Below, in pieces: positions 35,875 through 44,669 of a DNA stretch of 64,000 bases. The position numbers and the translations under genes are program-made. Positions within the stretch are counted from its first letter, which is position 1. Each line of letters begins with the position of its first letter. Under the pieces are notes generated by a model. That model was not told the origin of the DNA. It saw only the letters and a program-made list of their open reading frames with translations, and did no database searches. This DNA is from Herbiconiux ginsengi (GTDB lineage: Bacteria > Actinomycetota > Actinomycetes > Actinomycetales > Microbacteriaceae): assembly GCF_900107435.1 (NCBI RefSeq), contig NZ_FNPZ01000001.1:1088960-1152959 (forward strand), in the 5' to 3' direction.

Positions 35875-37194
35875 GTGCAGACGATCGACCGCGACATCCT
35901 CCGGCTCGCGGTGCCGGCCCTCGGCGCGCTGGTGGCGGAGCCGTTGTTCCTGCTCACCGACACGGCACTCGTCGGTCATCTGGGCGAGGATTCGCTCGCG
36001 GCGTTGGGTGTCGCGAGCGCGATCCTGCAGACCGTCGTGGGCCTGTTGATCTTCCTCGCCTACGCCACCACTCCCGCGGTCGCCCGGCGGCTGGGAGCCG
36101 GGGACCAGCCAGGCGCCATCAAGGCGGGCATCGACGGCATGTGGCTCGCTCTCGGCGTCGGCGTGCTGCTCGCCCTGATCGGCTGGCCGCTCGCCGGCGC
36201 GCTGGTGCGCTCGTTCGGCACCACCGCCGCCGTGTCGGCCGAGGCGACCACCTACCTCACGGTGTCGCTCATCGGACTGCCCGGGATGCTCGTGGTGATC
36301 GCCGCCACGGGCCTGCTGCGCGGTCTGCAGGACACCCGAACCCCGCTGGTCGTGGCGGTCGCCGGATTCGCCGCGAACGCGGGACTGAACGCGCTGCTGA
36401 TCTACGGCGCCGGCTGGGGCATCGCGGGCTCGGCAGCCGGCACGGTCATCGCGCAATGGGCGATGGCGGCCGTGTACGTCGTGATAGCCGTTCGGGCCGC
36501 GCGCCGATCGCGGGTGTCGCTGCGACCGGGGCTCGACGGAGTGACGGCGTCGGCATCGGCCGGCGGGTGGCTCTTCGTGCGCACGGCCAGCCTGCGGGCC
36601 GCACTCGTCGCATCCGTCGTCGTGGCGGCGTCGCTCGGCGTGACGCAGCTCGCGGCCTTCCAGATCGCGATGACCGTGTTCACGACGCTCGCGTTGATCC
36701 TCGACGCCCTCGCGATCGCCGGACAGGCGATGATCGGGCACGGGCTCGGCGCGTCCGAGGTGCACCGGGTGCATGCCGTGACCAGGCGGCTGATCCGCTG
36801 GGGGGTGCTCTCGGGCTTGGTGCTGGGTGCGGCGGTGGCCGCGGTCGCGCCGCTCGTCGGACCGGCGTTCAGCCCGAGCCCCGAGGTGCAGCAGGCACTG
36901 ACGGTGAGCCTGTGGGTGATGGCCGCGGGCATCCCGATCGGCGGCTATGTCTTCGTGCTCGACGGTGTGCTCATCGGCGCCGGGGATGCCCGCTACCTCG
37001 CGCTCACCGGGGTGGTGAACCTCGCCGTGTACGCGCCGCTCCTGGTGTGGGTGGCGGTGGCGCACCCCGCGGGTGCGGCCGGCCTGGGCTGGCTCTGGGC
37101 GGCGTTCGGCATCGGCTACATCGGTGCCCGCGCGGTGACTCTCGGGCTCCGGGCCCGCGGTTCCCGCTGGATCGTGACGGGCGCCCCCGCCTGA
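35875..37194 (+). CDS. MATE-family efflux transporter, DinF-like
   Basis: 439 aa with twelve predicted membrane helices arranged as two six-helix bundles. The DinF-branch features include LAVPALGALVAEPLFLLTDTALVGHL at the N-terminus (residues 10-35) and LRGLQDTRTPL near 146. It is a cation-coupled exporter of drugs or metabolites in the cytoplasmic membrane. DinF homologues are SOS-linked in E. coli, but no LexA-type palindrome is seen here. Leaderless GTG start behind TAGGCT. It ends against a strong inverted repeat shared with the convergent MBL-fold gene. Confidence 0.9.
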   Translation: MQTIDRDILRLAVPALGALVAEPLFLLTDTALVGHLGEDSLAALGVASAILQTVVGLLIFLAYATTPAVARRLGAGDQPGAIKAGIDGMWLALGVGVLLALIGWPLAGALVRSFGTTAAVSAEATTYLTVSLIGLPGMLVVIAATGLLRGLQDTRTPLVVAVAGFAANAGLNALLIYGAGWGIAGSAAGTVIAQWAMAAVYVVIAVRAARRSRVSLRPGLDGVTASASAGGWLFVRTASLRAALVASVVVAASLGVTQLAAFQIAMTVFTTLALILDALAIAGQAMIGHGLGASEVHRVHAVTRRLIRWGVLSGLVLGAAVAAVAPLVGPAFSPSPEVQQALTVSLWVMAAGIPIGGYVFVLDGVLIGAGDARYLALTGVVNLAVYAPLLVWVAVAHPAGAAGLGWLWAAFGIGYIGARAVTLGLRARGSRWIVTGAPA

Positions 37195-37200
37195 TCCCCT

Positions 37201-37289
37201 CGCTCTGATCGATTTCTTGCCCCGTCCCGCCCTATCCGGCGGAATATGGGGCCGGACGGGGCAAGAAATCCACGGACCTGCTCAGAGCG
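37201..37289. terminator. bidirectional hairpin between convergent genes
   Basis: A perfect 17-bp inverted repeat, GATTTCTTGCCCCGTCC (37211-37227) and its inverse (37254-37270), with an outer CGCTCTGA/TCAGAGCG pair (37201-37208 and 37282-37289). It sits exactly between the MATE stop and the MBL-fold stop and would end transcripts from both sides. Confidence 0.65.
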
Positions 37290-38055
37290 TGAGCACGTCT
37301 CCTGGGGTGGCCGCGACGGTCTCGCCGGAGAAGTGGGCGGAGGCGCGGGCCACGGCATCGGCGGGGGTGACCGTACCGGCGATGTGCGTGAGCACGAGGC
37401 GCGGCACCCCGGCCGCGGTCGCGGTGCGCCCGGCGTCCTCGGGAGTGTGGTGCGCCGGAGCGTCGTCGTCGGCCGCCCGGCCCGCGTCGTAGCCCGCCTC
37501 GACCAGAAGAGTCCCAGCTCCTTCGGCCAGCTCTTCGAGCGAGACGCACGGCGCGGAGTCGCCGGAATAGGCGAAGCGCGTCGAGCCGTCGCCGACCGCG
37601 AGCCCGAATGCGGGCACGCCGTGCTGCACCGGTCCCCATTCCAGCTGCAGCGACCCGATCGCGCGCTCGCCCCATCCGCTCATCTCCTGCATCTCGAACA
37701 CGCGGGGCAGCTCGTCGACGGAACTCGGCCCGAGGAAGGCCGACATCCGCTCGAGCAGCCCCTCGGGCCCGATCAGCGGAATCGGATGCTCGGGGCTCCG
37801 TTCCGCGAACCGCAACGCGTAGTAGGCCACGAGCAGGTCGGCGGTGTGATCGGCGTGACGGTGCGAGATCCAGATGGCGTCGAGGTCGGCCGGATGGATG
37901 TGCCGCTGCAGCTCGGCGAGGGTGCCCGTGCCGGCGTCGATCCACACGCTGGTGGGGTGCGCACCCGGCTCACGGTCGGATTGCAGCAGATACCCCGAGC
38001 ACGCATTGCCGGGGCGCGGATACGGCGTGGACGTTCCGAGCACGGTGAGACGCAT
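37282..38055 (-). CDS. MBL-fold metallo-hydrolase (RNase Z-like)
   Basis: 257 aa. The metallo-beta-lactamase signature HRHADHTADLL is near residue 65, with metal-binding GDSAP and the late histidine in LTHIAGT. It has the compact RNase Z/phosphonate-hydrolase-like layout (VLGTSTPYPRPGNACSGYLL at the N-terminus), without the RNase Z exosite arm. Substrate not evident. Its stop is part of the convergent terminator hairpin. A GGGAGG sits directly before ATG 38055, too close for a standard ribosome-binding site. Confidence 0.85.
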   Translation of the reverse strand: MRLTVLGTSTPYPRPGNACSGYLLQSDREPGAHPTSVWIDAGTGTLAELQRHIHPADLDAIWISHRHADHTADLLVAYYALRFAERSPEHPIPLIGPEGLLERMSAFLGPSSVDELPRVFEMQEMSGWGERAIGSLQLEWGPVQHGVPAFGLAVGDGSTRFAYSGDSAPCVSLEELAEGAGTLLVEAGYDAGRAADDDAPAHHTPEDAGRTATAAGVPRLVLTHIAGTVTPADAVARASAHFSGETVAATPGDVLTL

Positions 38056-38076
38056 CCTCCCATTGTCCGGCTCAGC

Positions 38077-39705
38077 TCACCCCGGCTCGACCACCCGCAC
38101 CGCCTCGGGCTCATCCGTCGCCGCATACTGCCGGAGCAGCTCGTGCTCCCGCTCGCGCCGCGGATAGAACACCAGAGCCACGATCGCTCCCACGATCATG
38201 AACGCCATACCGCTCGCATACGCCCAGTCGGCGCCGTGCAGGAAGGAGTCGCGTGCGGCTTTCACGATGCCGTCGGCGTACTCCGGATATTGCTTCGCAA
38301 TCGAGATCGCGCCGTCGAACGACTTCTGCAGTTGCGCCTGAATGCTGGTCGTGACCTCGCTCTGCACGCTGGCCGGCGCCGAGGCCACCGACTTGGCGAT
38401 GGCCGAGGCATACCCCGCGGTGAGGATCGCGCCGAGCAGCGACTGCATGACCGACCCGCCGAGATCGCGCTGCAGGTCGGAGGTGCCGGAGGCCATTCCG
38501 GCACGGCGGACGGGCACGGAGTCGGTGAGCGAACGCGACGCCGGAGGGCCGGCGAGCCCGACCCCGAGCCCGATCAGCGCGTACCCGACCCCCACCGGCA
38601 GATAGCTCGCCCCCACATCCCAGAAGAGGTACATGGTGAGGAAGGCCAGCAGGCAGCTCGAGAACCCGAGCAGGAACACCGGGCGTGCCCCGAACCGGAT
38701 GACGAGCCGACTCGACAGGGGCGCAGATGCGGTCATGAGAACGGCGGCGGGCAGGATCGATGCCCCGGCCTCGAGCGCCGTGTAGCCGAGCACGTTCTGC
38801 AGGAAGAGCTGGCCGACGTACATCGCGCCCATGAGAGACCCGAACACCACGGTTCCGGCCACGGCCGCCACCCAGAAGGTGCGCCGGCCCGCGACATGCA
38901 GATCGTAGAGCGGATTCCTCGCCCGCCTCTGGCGGAACACGAATCCCACTCCGGCCAGCACCGCGACGCCGCCCAGCACGGCCGAGAAGAGCTGCGCTCC
39001 CGGCACGGCGGCGAAGTTGATGCCGAGCACCAGCGAGACCACGAGAACGATCGAGAGCACACCACCGAGGTTGTCGACCGGCTCCGTGCCTTCGTTGACC
39101 TTCGCCGGCACCACCAGGATCACCAGCACCAGCGTGATCGCCGCCAGCGGAGGTGTCATGAGGAACACCGAACCCCAGTCGGCGATGCTCAGCAAGAAGC
39201 CCGACGCGAGCGGCCCGAGCGCCGCGATGGCTCCGCCGAGCCCCGACCACAGCGCGATGGCCGCGACCCGCTTCGGGCCGGTCCAGAGCGCCGCGATCAG
39301 GGCGAGCGTGGTCGGGTAGGCCATGCCGGCGGCGACACCTCCCACCACCCGGGCGAGGAAGAGCAGTTCGACCGACGGGGCGAAGGCCGCCATCAGAGCG
39401 GCGGGGATGCTCAGCGAGAGACCGATGACGAGCATCAGCTTGCGGCCGTATCGGTCGCCGATGGCACCGAGGTAGAGCACGGAGCCCGCGAGACCCAAGG
39501 AGAATCCCACCGCCACGAGATTCAGCGCCGTCTGGGAGGCGTCGAAGGCCTCACCGATGGAGGGAAGCGCGACGTTGGCGATCGAGAGGTTCAGATTCGC
39601 GACGCCCGACGCCAGGATCAGGGCGATCAGCACGATTCCGCCGCGCGCCGGCCCGGTGCCCTGGTTGCGGGTCGTGGCCTGCGCCGCTCCGGTCTTCTCG
39701 CTCAT
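38077..39705 (-). CDS. MFS transporter, DHA2 (14-TM drug:H+ antiporter) family
   Basis: 542 aa from ATG 39705 with GAGG just upstream. Fourteen membrane helices are visible. The N-terminal ANLNLSIANVALPSIGEAF is the DHA2 motif D1 region, and GAIGDRYGRKLML (motif A) follows helix 2. A soluble insertion near 455-500 (VTTSIQAQLQKSFDGAI) sits before the last helix. It exports drugs or metabolites using the proton gradient. The next gene on the minus strand, a LacI regulator, ends 109 nt upstream of its start, so joint expression is possible but not shown. Confidence 0.88.
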   Translation of the reverse strand: MSEKTGAAQATTRNQGTGPARGGIVLIALILASGVANLNLSIANVALPSIGEAFDASQTALNLVAVGFSLGLAGSVLYLGAIGDRYGRKLMLVIGLSLSIPAALMAAFAPSVELLFLARVVGGVAAGMAYPTTLALIAALWTGPKRVAAIALWSGLGGAIAALGPLASGFLLSIADWGSVFLMTPPLAAITLVLVILVVPAKVNEGTEPVDNLGGVLSIVLVVSLVLGINFAAVPGAQLFSAVLGGVAVLAGVGFVFRQRRARNPLYDLHVAGRRTFWVAAVAGTVVFGSLMGAMYVGQLFLQNVLGYTALEAGASILPAAVLMTASAPLSSRLVIRFGARPVFLLGFSSCLLAFLTMYLFWDVGASYLPVGVGYALIGLGVGLAGPPASRSLTDSVPVRRAGMASGTSDLQRDLGGSVMQSLLGAILTAGYASAIAKSVASAPASVQSEVTTSIQAQLQKSFDGAISIAKQYPEYADGIVKAARDSFLHGADWAYASGMAFMIVGAIVALVFYPRREREHELLRQYAATDEPEAVRVVEPG

Positions 39706-39814
39706 ACCTCGTCCCCCGATCTGACGCCTCGCCCGAGCGCCTGAGCACGACAGTAGTGCACCGGATGCGCGCACCCCTGTCGCCGCCGAAGACGTGGAGA
39801 ACCGCGGCCCGGGG

Positions 39815-40903
39815 TCAGGATGTGATGGAGAAGTCCCGGTCGTCAGGAGGCGGCACGGGCCCGGTCGTGTCGCCGACGTGGAATTCGCATTCGAAACGCA
39901 CGGAGGCGACCTCGGCCCCGGCCAGCAACTCCGTCACGGCGACGCCCGCGGCACGGCCCTTCTCGGCCGCCGGCTGCACCATGGTGGTGAGATCGTGCGA
40001 GGTGAGTCCCTCGATCCGCACCCCGTCGAATCCGGTGACGCTCAGTTCCTCCGGCACGGCCAACCCGAGTTCGTCCGCTGCCTGCAGGGCGCCGACCGCG
40101 AGCAGGTCGCTCTGGGCCATGATGGCGGTGGGTCGCGCATCCGGTGCCACCTCCAGCAGCGCACGGGCCGCTCGCGCACCGTCTTCGACCAGGTTGTAGC
40201 CCGCCGAGTACGCCCGCAAAGAAGGGAAGACACGGCGGCTTCCGGCCAGTCGGTCTCGTGTGACGGCGGTGGTGATCGCCGCCTCGCGCTCGGACGTGAT
40301 CGGTGCCGTCTCGCGCGCGACGTCGGTGGCGAGCGTGATCGCGCCCACCCTCCGGTGCCCGAGGTCGTGCAGATGCCGGGCGATCCGTTCGGCCGAGTCG
40401 ACGTTGTCGAGCGCCACGTCGACCACACCGTCGAGCGCTCCTCCCTCGATCGAGACCAGCGGCACGCCGCGTTGCCGCAGCGACAGCGCGACCCGGTCGA
40501 GAACGGGGCTGCAGCCCATGAGTACCGCCGCGTCGATCGCGGCCGATTGGATGCCGGGGCCCACCGCCCCCGTCTCCGTGAGGAGGAGGAGGCCGGTGCT
40601 GTCGACGCCGAGTCCCGTGGCGATGCCGTCGAGCGTGGCGATGTTGACGGGGTCGCGGAAGGCGAACAGCAAACGCTCGTCGAAGACGATGCCCACCACG
40701 CCGGATCGGCCCTGCCGCAGCGAACGCGCCCGTGGATCGGGGCCGGAATAGCCGAGGTCGAGCGCCGCCGCCATGACTTTCTCGCGGGTGGCCGCCGAAA
40801 CCGGACCGGCTCCACTGAACGCGAGCGACGCCGTGGACGCCGAGACGCCCGCACGACGGGCGACGTCGGCCAGCGTCGAACGCTGCTGCTCGGAGGCGGA
40901 CAC
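39815..40903 (-). CDS. LacI-family transcriptional regulator
   Basis: 362 aa. LacI HTH (residues 8-32) reads STLADVARRAGVSASTASLAF, then a periplasmic-binding-protein-like effector domain with GVVGIVFDERLL and the TGFDGVRI hinge block near 285. GTG 40903 follows TACACT by seven bases. Two adjacent perfect 14-bp palindromes occupy the -35 region of this promoter and of the divergent MFS gene, so the regulator most likely represses itself and that transporter. The effector is probably a sugar or a related molecule; not identified. Confidence 0.9.
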   Translation of the reverse strand: MSASEQQRSTLADVARRAGVSASTASLAFSGAGPVSAATREKVMAAALDLGYSGPDPRARSLRQGRSGVVGIVFDERLLFAFRDPVNIATLDGIATGLGVDSTGLLLLTETGAVGPGIQSAAIDAAVLMGCSPVLDRVALSLRQRGVPLVSIEGGALDGVVDVALDNVDSAERIARHLHDLGHRRVGAITLATDVARETAPITSEREAAITTAVTRDRLAGSRRVFPSLRAYSAGYNLVEDGARAARALLEVAPDARPTAIMAQSDLLAVGALQAADELGLAVPEELSVTGFDGVRIEGLTSHDLTTMVQPAAEKGRAAGVAVTELLAGAEVASVRFECEFHVGDTTGPVPPPDDRDFSITS

Positions 40904-40910
40904 GCTGGTC

Positions 40911-40916
40911 AGTGTA
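40911..40916 (-). promoter_or_regulatory. -10 box of a leaderless promoter (LacI gene)
   Basis: TACACT on the minus strand, seven bases before GTG 40903. Confidence 0.5.
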
Positions 40917-40917
40917 C

Positions 40918-40945
40918 TCGAATCGATTCGATCGAATCGATTCGA
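40918..40945. promoter_or_regulatory. tandem LacI-type operators
   Basis: Two directly adjoining copies of the perfect palindrome TCGAATCGATTCGA (40918-40931 and 40932-40945). They lie between the minus-strand -10 (TACACT, 40911-40916) and a plus-strand -10 (TAGGCT, 40946-40951), so a bound repressor would cover both promoters. Confidence 0.75.
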
Positions 40946-40951
40946 TAGGCT
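40946..40951 (+). promoter_or_regulatory. -10 box of the MFS gene promoter
   Basis: TAGGCT immediately after the second operator; transcripts would have a leader of about 60 nt before ATG 41022. Confidence 0.4.
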
Positions 40952-41021
40952 TGTCGAGCACCCTCACCGCACCCCGCCACCGAATCACCACCGCCGACCG
41001 CGAACGGACGCGAACCACCCC

Positions 41022-42269
41022 ATGACCGACATCCTCACCCGCCGGCAGCTGCACGCATGGCGCAATGCGATCTTCGTCGTGTTCGCCTTGAGCGGCATCT
41101 CGATCGCGAGTTGGGTCGCCCGCCTTCCTGCCGTGCGCGACCAGCTGAGCCTCGACACCGCCCAGATCGGCGTGCTCATCTTCGCCATGTCGGCCGGATC
41201 GGTGCTCGGTCTGATCGCCGCGCCACCCGTCATGCTACGGATCGGCGCCCGCGGGGGCATGGTGCTCTCGCTCTGCCTGGTCGCGACCGGAACCGTCGTG
41301 ATCGGCCTCGGCACCTCCGTGCTCAGCTCGGCCGTCGTTGTGGGCGCCGGCCTCGCGGTCTTCGGTTTCGGCAACGGCTCGGTCGACGTGATGATGAACG
41401 TCGAGGGAGCGGCAGCCGAACGCGCCATCGGCAAGACGCTCATGCCGCTGATGCATGCCTTCTTCAGCTTCGGAACCGTCGCCGGCGCGGGTCTCGGCGC
41501 GCTCGCATCCGCTCTCTCGATCGACGTCGCCGTGCACCTCTCGGTGATCGCCGCGATCATCGTGGTGAGCGTTCTCGTGGCCATCCGATTCGTGCCCCGC
41601 GGTGTGGAGGCCGACGACCCCGAGCTCCTCGCACCACGGGTGCCGTTCAAGGAACGCCTGCTCGCGAGCCTCGCGGTCTGGAAAGATCTCCGCCTGCTCG
41701 CCATCGGCGTCATCATGCTCGGCATGGCCTTCGCGGAGGGGTCGGCCAACGACTGGCTCACCATCGCGGTCGCCGACGGCTACCAGCAGTCCAACACCAC
41801 GGCTGCCGTCGTCTTCGGCGTCTTCACGGTCTCGATGACACTCGGCCGTGTCGCGGGCGGACCGGTGCTCGACCGCTTCGGCCGGGTTCCCGTGCTCCGC
41901 GTGAGCGCCCTGCTCGGCGTGCTGGGCATCCTGATCTTCATCTTCGGGGCGCCCATGCCGTGGCTGGCATATGTCGGTGCGGCCTTCTGGGCACTCGGCT
42001 GTTCGCTCGGTTTCCCCGTGGGCATGTCGGCAGCCGCCGACACCGACGACCCCAAGCAGTCGGCTGCCCGGGTGAGCGCCGTGGCGATCATCGGCTACGT
42101 CGCCTTCCTCGTCGGGCCTCCCGTCATCGGTCTGCTCGGCCACCAGTTCGGCATCCTGCCCGCCCTGCTGCTCGTGCTCGTGCTCGTCGCCCTGGCCGGC
42201 GTCTTCTCCCCCGCCGCCCGGGAGCGCGCCCGCGGTGGCGCCACGCCTTCTTCACTCCCTTCGCACTGA
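41022..42269 (+). CDS. MFS transporter, YbjJ-like
   Basis: 415 aa from ATG 41022; the longer frame back to 40773 enters the LacI gene. Twelve membrane helices. The N-terminal [25 protein letters not shown] and the [20 protein letters not shown] block are typical of the YbjJ/fucose-permease-like branch of MFS. Substrate uncertain: sugar import and metabolite export are both known in this branch. Control by the divergent LacI regulator through the double operator supports a carbohydrate-related substrate. nucS follows after 40 nt from its own promoter. Confidence 0.86.
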   Translation: MTDILTRRQLHAWRNAIFVVFALSGISIASWVARLPAVRDQLSLDTAQIGVLIFAMSAGSVLGLIAAPPVMLRIGARGGMVLSLCLVATGTVVIGLGTSVLSSAVVVGAGLAVFGFGNGSVDVMMNVEGAAAERAIGKTLMPLMHAFFSFGTVAGAGLGALASALSIDVAVHLSVIAAIIVVSVLVAIRFVPRGVEADDPELLAPRVPFKERLLASLAVWKDLRLLAIGVIMLGMAFAEGSANDWLTIAVADGYQQSNTTAAVVFGVFTVSMTLGRVAGGPVLDRFGRVPVLRVSALLGVLGILIFIFGAPMPWLAYVGAAFWALGCSLGFPVGMSAAADTDDPKQSAARVSAVAIIGYVAFLVGPPVIGLLGHQFGILPALLLVLVLVALAGVFSPAARERARGGATPSSLPSH

Positions 42270-42297
42270 CGAGGGGATAGCGGCCGACCGGAGCGGA

Positions 42298-42303
42298 TAC
42301 GCT
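42298..42303 (+). promoter_or_regulatory. -10 box of a leaderless promoter (nucS)
   Basis: TACGCT, six bases before GTG 42310. Confidence 0.5.
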
Positions 42304-42309
42304 CTACTG

Positions 42310-43005
42310 GTGCGTCTCGTCATTGCCACCTGTTCCGTCGACTACGCCGGCCGCCTCAGCGCTCATCTGCCCCTGGCGAAGCGCCTCTTGATGCTGAAGA
42401 GCGACGGCAGCATCCTGGTGCACTCCGACGGCGGTTCCTACAAACCGCTCAACTGGATGAGCCCGCCCTGCACCGTCACCGAACTCGAACCCGACGAGGC
42501 ACAGGCGGATGCGGGCATCACCGCCGTCTGGAAAGTCACCCAGAAGAAGACCGACGACGTTCTCATCGTCTCGCTCTACGACATCGAGCACGACTCGGCG
42601 CACGAGTTGGGCATCGATCCCGGTCTCGTGAAAGACGGCGTCGAGGCCCACCTGCAGAAGCTGCTGGCCGAGCAGATCGACGTGCTGGGCGAGGGCCACA
42701 CGCTCGTTCGCCGGGAGTACATGACGGCCATCGGACCGGTCGACATCCTCGCCCGCGACTCCGGCGGCGCGGCGGTTGCGGTGGAGATCAAGCGACGTGG
42801 CGACATCGACGGGGTCGAGCAGCTCACCCGTTACCTCGAGCTGATGAACCGCGATCCGCATCTCGCGCCAGTGCAGGGCGTGTTCGCAGCCCAGGAGATC
42901 AAGCCGCAGGCGCGCACCCTGGCCCAGGACCGCGGCATCCGCTGCGTCGTACTCGACTACGACGCGATGCGCGGACTCGACGACGCCGACTCCCGCCTCT
43001 TCTAG
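42310..43005 (+). CDS. nucS: mismatch-specific endonuclease NucS/EndoMS
   Basis: 231 aa from GTG 42310, which gives the canonical actinobacterial start [15 protein letters not shown]; longer frames lack support. NucS cuts both strands at mismatches and provides mismatch repair in Actinobacteria lacking MutS/MutL. The N-terminal DNA-binding domain covers 1-110; the RecB-like nuclease core has GPVDILARD (Asp145) and AVEIKRRGD (Glu159, Lys161). The C-terminal DADSRLF is the region that contacts the DNA sliding clamp in homologues. The stop codon TAG doubles as the first bases of the next gene's -10 box. Confidence 0.95.
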   Translation: MRLVIATCSVDYAGRLSAHLPLAKRLLMLKSDGSILVHSDGGSYKPLNWMSPPCTVTELEPDEAQADAGITAVWKVTQKKTDDVLIVSLYDIEHDSAHELGIDPGLVKDGVEAHLQKLLAEQIDVLGEGHTLVRREYMTAIGPVDILARDSGGAAVAVEIKRRGDIDGVEQLTRYLELMNRDPHLAPVQGVFAAQEIKPQARTLAQDRGIRCVVLDYDAMRGLDDADSRLF

Positions 43006-43008
43006 GCT
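43003..43008 (+). promoter_or_regulatory. -10 box of a leaderless promoter overlapping the nucS stop
   Basis: TAGGCT, six bases before GTG 43015; its first three bases are the nucS stop codon. Confidence 0.5.
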
Positions 43009-43014
43009 GGTGGG

Positions 43015-43416
43015 GTGGCCCGCCGTGCACCCGCTTTCCCCAAGTCGTACTCGAACCGCCCTCTCCGCAAGGCGCTCGAGACCTTCGCGGCCCTCCCCAA
43101 CCGCACCACACTCGACGCCCTCCTCGCCGCGATGCGCACCGGAGGCCTCGTGGTCGACATCACCGGGTCGACGGATGCGACGGATCCGCAACTCCGCACC
43201 ATCCTGTCCACCGCCGGCGAGCTGGTGCTCCCGCTGTTCACCTCGGTGTCCGAGCTGCGGCTCGCGGTTCCGGTCGAGCTGCGCCCGACCGCGCAGGCGA
43301 TGATCCTCCCGGCGAAGGAGGCGTTGGCGCTCGTCTCCACGGCCGACTTCGTCGCGGTGCAATTCGACGTCGCGAGCCTCGCGCAGGTGGTGAAGCGGGA
43401 GTACGTGCTCGGCTGA
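43015..43416 (+). CDS. conserved hypothetical protein, SseB-like
   Basis: 133 aa from GTG 43015. No signal peptide or membrane helix. The layout of a helix-rich start (SNRPLRKALETFAALPNRTTLDALL), a central VVDITGS strand, and later VLPLFTSVSELRLAV and FVAVQFDVASL strands resembles the SseB N-terminal domain proteins of Actinobacteria, which have no assigned biochemical role. It directly follows nucS; whether the two act together is unknown. Confidence 0.65.
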   Translation: MARRAPAFPKSYSNRPLRKALETFAALPNRTTLDALLAAMRTGGLVVDITGSTDATDPQLRTILSTAGELVLPLFTSVSELRLAVPVELRPTAQAMILPAKEALALVSTADFVAVQFDVASLAQVVKREYVLG

Positions 43417-43437
43417 CCTCTGCTGCCGTCGCTCGGA

Positions 43438-44610
43438 TCAGCCGACCAGCGCCAGGGCCAGCGTCGCGGCCGGCACGATGATCAGCACCGCGACGAGCCC
43501 CAGCCCCATGAACCGGGGCCACGAGATGGTGACCCCGAGCGTCGTCAGCCGCTGGTGCCAGAGCAGGGTGGCGAGTGAGGCCCACGGCGTGACCAGGGGG
43601 CCGAGATTCACGCCGATCAGCAGCGCGACCAGCCGCAACGGGTCGCCCGCCAGGGGTTCGAGCACCAGGTACGCCGGGAGGTTGTTGATGGCATTGGCCC
43701 CGAGTGCTCCGACGGCGGCCAGGTGCAGGAGACTGAGCGGGTCGTCGCCCGATCCGGAGACCGCGGCCAGCAGCGACTCCAGACCGTGCGCGTGCGCCGT
43801 CTCGACCAGCACGAACAGCCCCACCGCGATGCCCAGCGCTTGCCACGGGATGAGGGACGGGCGGATTGCGCTCCGGTCGCGCACGAGGAAGGCGCCGAGC
43901 AATAGCACGGCGGCCGCCCCGGCGACGATCGCGACCGGAAGCCCGGAGACCAGCATCGGGAGCAGGGCCACGACCACGATCGCGCAGTAGACGAGGAGTG
44001 GACGATCGGAGATCTCTGTGCGCTCGGGAGCGACGAAGCGACCCCGCAGTGATCTCCGGAACACCAGCGAGAGGATGCCGGCGCTCAGCACGACACCGAC
44101 CACGGCCGGTGCCCACGCGGCGGCGATGAACCCGGCGGCGCTTCCGCCGAACGACTCGGCGGCCAGCAGGTTCGTGAGATTCGACACGGGGAGGAAGAGG
44201 GATGCGGTGTTGGCCAGCCAGACCGCGGCGAGCGCGAACGGGATCGGCGAGACCCCGATGTGCAGCGCCAGCACCACGACGACCGGGGTGACCAGCACGG
44301 CGGTGGTGTCGAGCGAGAGGAAGGCGGTGCAGACCACGGCGAGGGCGAGCACGAAGAGCCAGAGCAGCCAGATGCGCCCACGGCCCCAGCCGGCGAGCCG
44401 TTCCGCGAGCGCTGTGAACACACCGGCAGCGCTGGCCAGTTCGGCGACGACCGTGATCCCCACCACGAACGCGAGCACGGGAACGACCCGTTCGACGAGC
44501 GCTTCGAAGTCGGGCCAGGGCAGCGCGCCGCTGACCACGGCGACCGCGGCCGCGATGAGGAGGAGGGCGGTGAGGATCGGGCCGATCCGATTCGCGGCGG
44601 TCTGCTGCAC
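43438..44610 (-). CDS. SLC13/ArsB-NhaD-type permease
   Basis: 390 aa, ten to eleven membrane helices. The ion-transporter-superfamily features are a repeated hairpin with STDTT-like LSLDTTAVLVTPVVVVLA near residue 98 and ASLFLPVSNLTNLLAAE near 136, and ALGANAINNLPAYLVLEPL in the second half. This matches arsenite/Na+/dicarboxylate permeases (ArsB/NhaD); NLPA and SNLTN hairpins bind the ion. No ars genes or regulator are close, so arsenite resistance cannot be claimed. Convergent with the SseB-like gene and divergent from the HAD gene. Confidence 0.82.
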   Translation of the reverse strand: MQQTAANRIGPILTALLLIAAAVAVVSGALPWPDFEALVERVVPVLAFVVGITVVAELASAAGVFTALAERLAGWGRGRIWLLWLFVLALAVVCTAFLSLDTTAVLVTPVVVVLALHIGVSPIPFALAAVWLANTASLFLPVSNLTNLLAAESFGGSAAGFIAAAWAPAVVGVVLSAGILSLVFRRSLRGRFVAPERTEISDRPLLVYCAIVVVALLPMLVSGLPVAIVAGAAAVLLLGAFLVRDRSAIRPSLIPWQALGIAVGLFVLVETAHAHGLESLLAAVSGSGDDPLSLLHLAAVGALGANAINNLPAYLVLEPLAGDPLRLVALLIGVNLGPLVTPWASLATLLWHQRLTTLGVTISWPRFMGLGLVAVLIIVPAATLALALVG

Positions 44611-44656
44611 GTCGGCCGAGTATATGCCCGGTTGTGGGCCGCGAGCGCGCCGACAA

Positions 44657-44662
44657 TAGGAT
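44657..44662 (+). promoter_or_regulatory. -10 box of a leaderless promoter (HAD gene)
   Basis: TAGGAT, seven bases before GTG 44670. Confidence 0.45.
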
Positions 44663-44669
44663 GACTCGG

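Noticed and set aside
37246-39744. 832-codon + strand frame
   Set aside because: Antisense to the MBL-fold and DHA2 transporter genes; composition is typical of a shadow of hydrophobic codons.
43438-44610. Arsenite efflux pump ArsB
   Set aside because: The fold fits the ArsB/NhaD/SLC13 group, but no arsR/arsC or ars operator is nearby, so the specific call is not supported.
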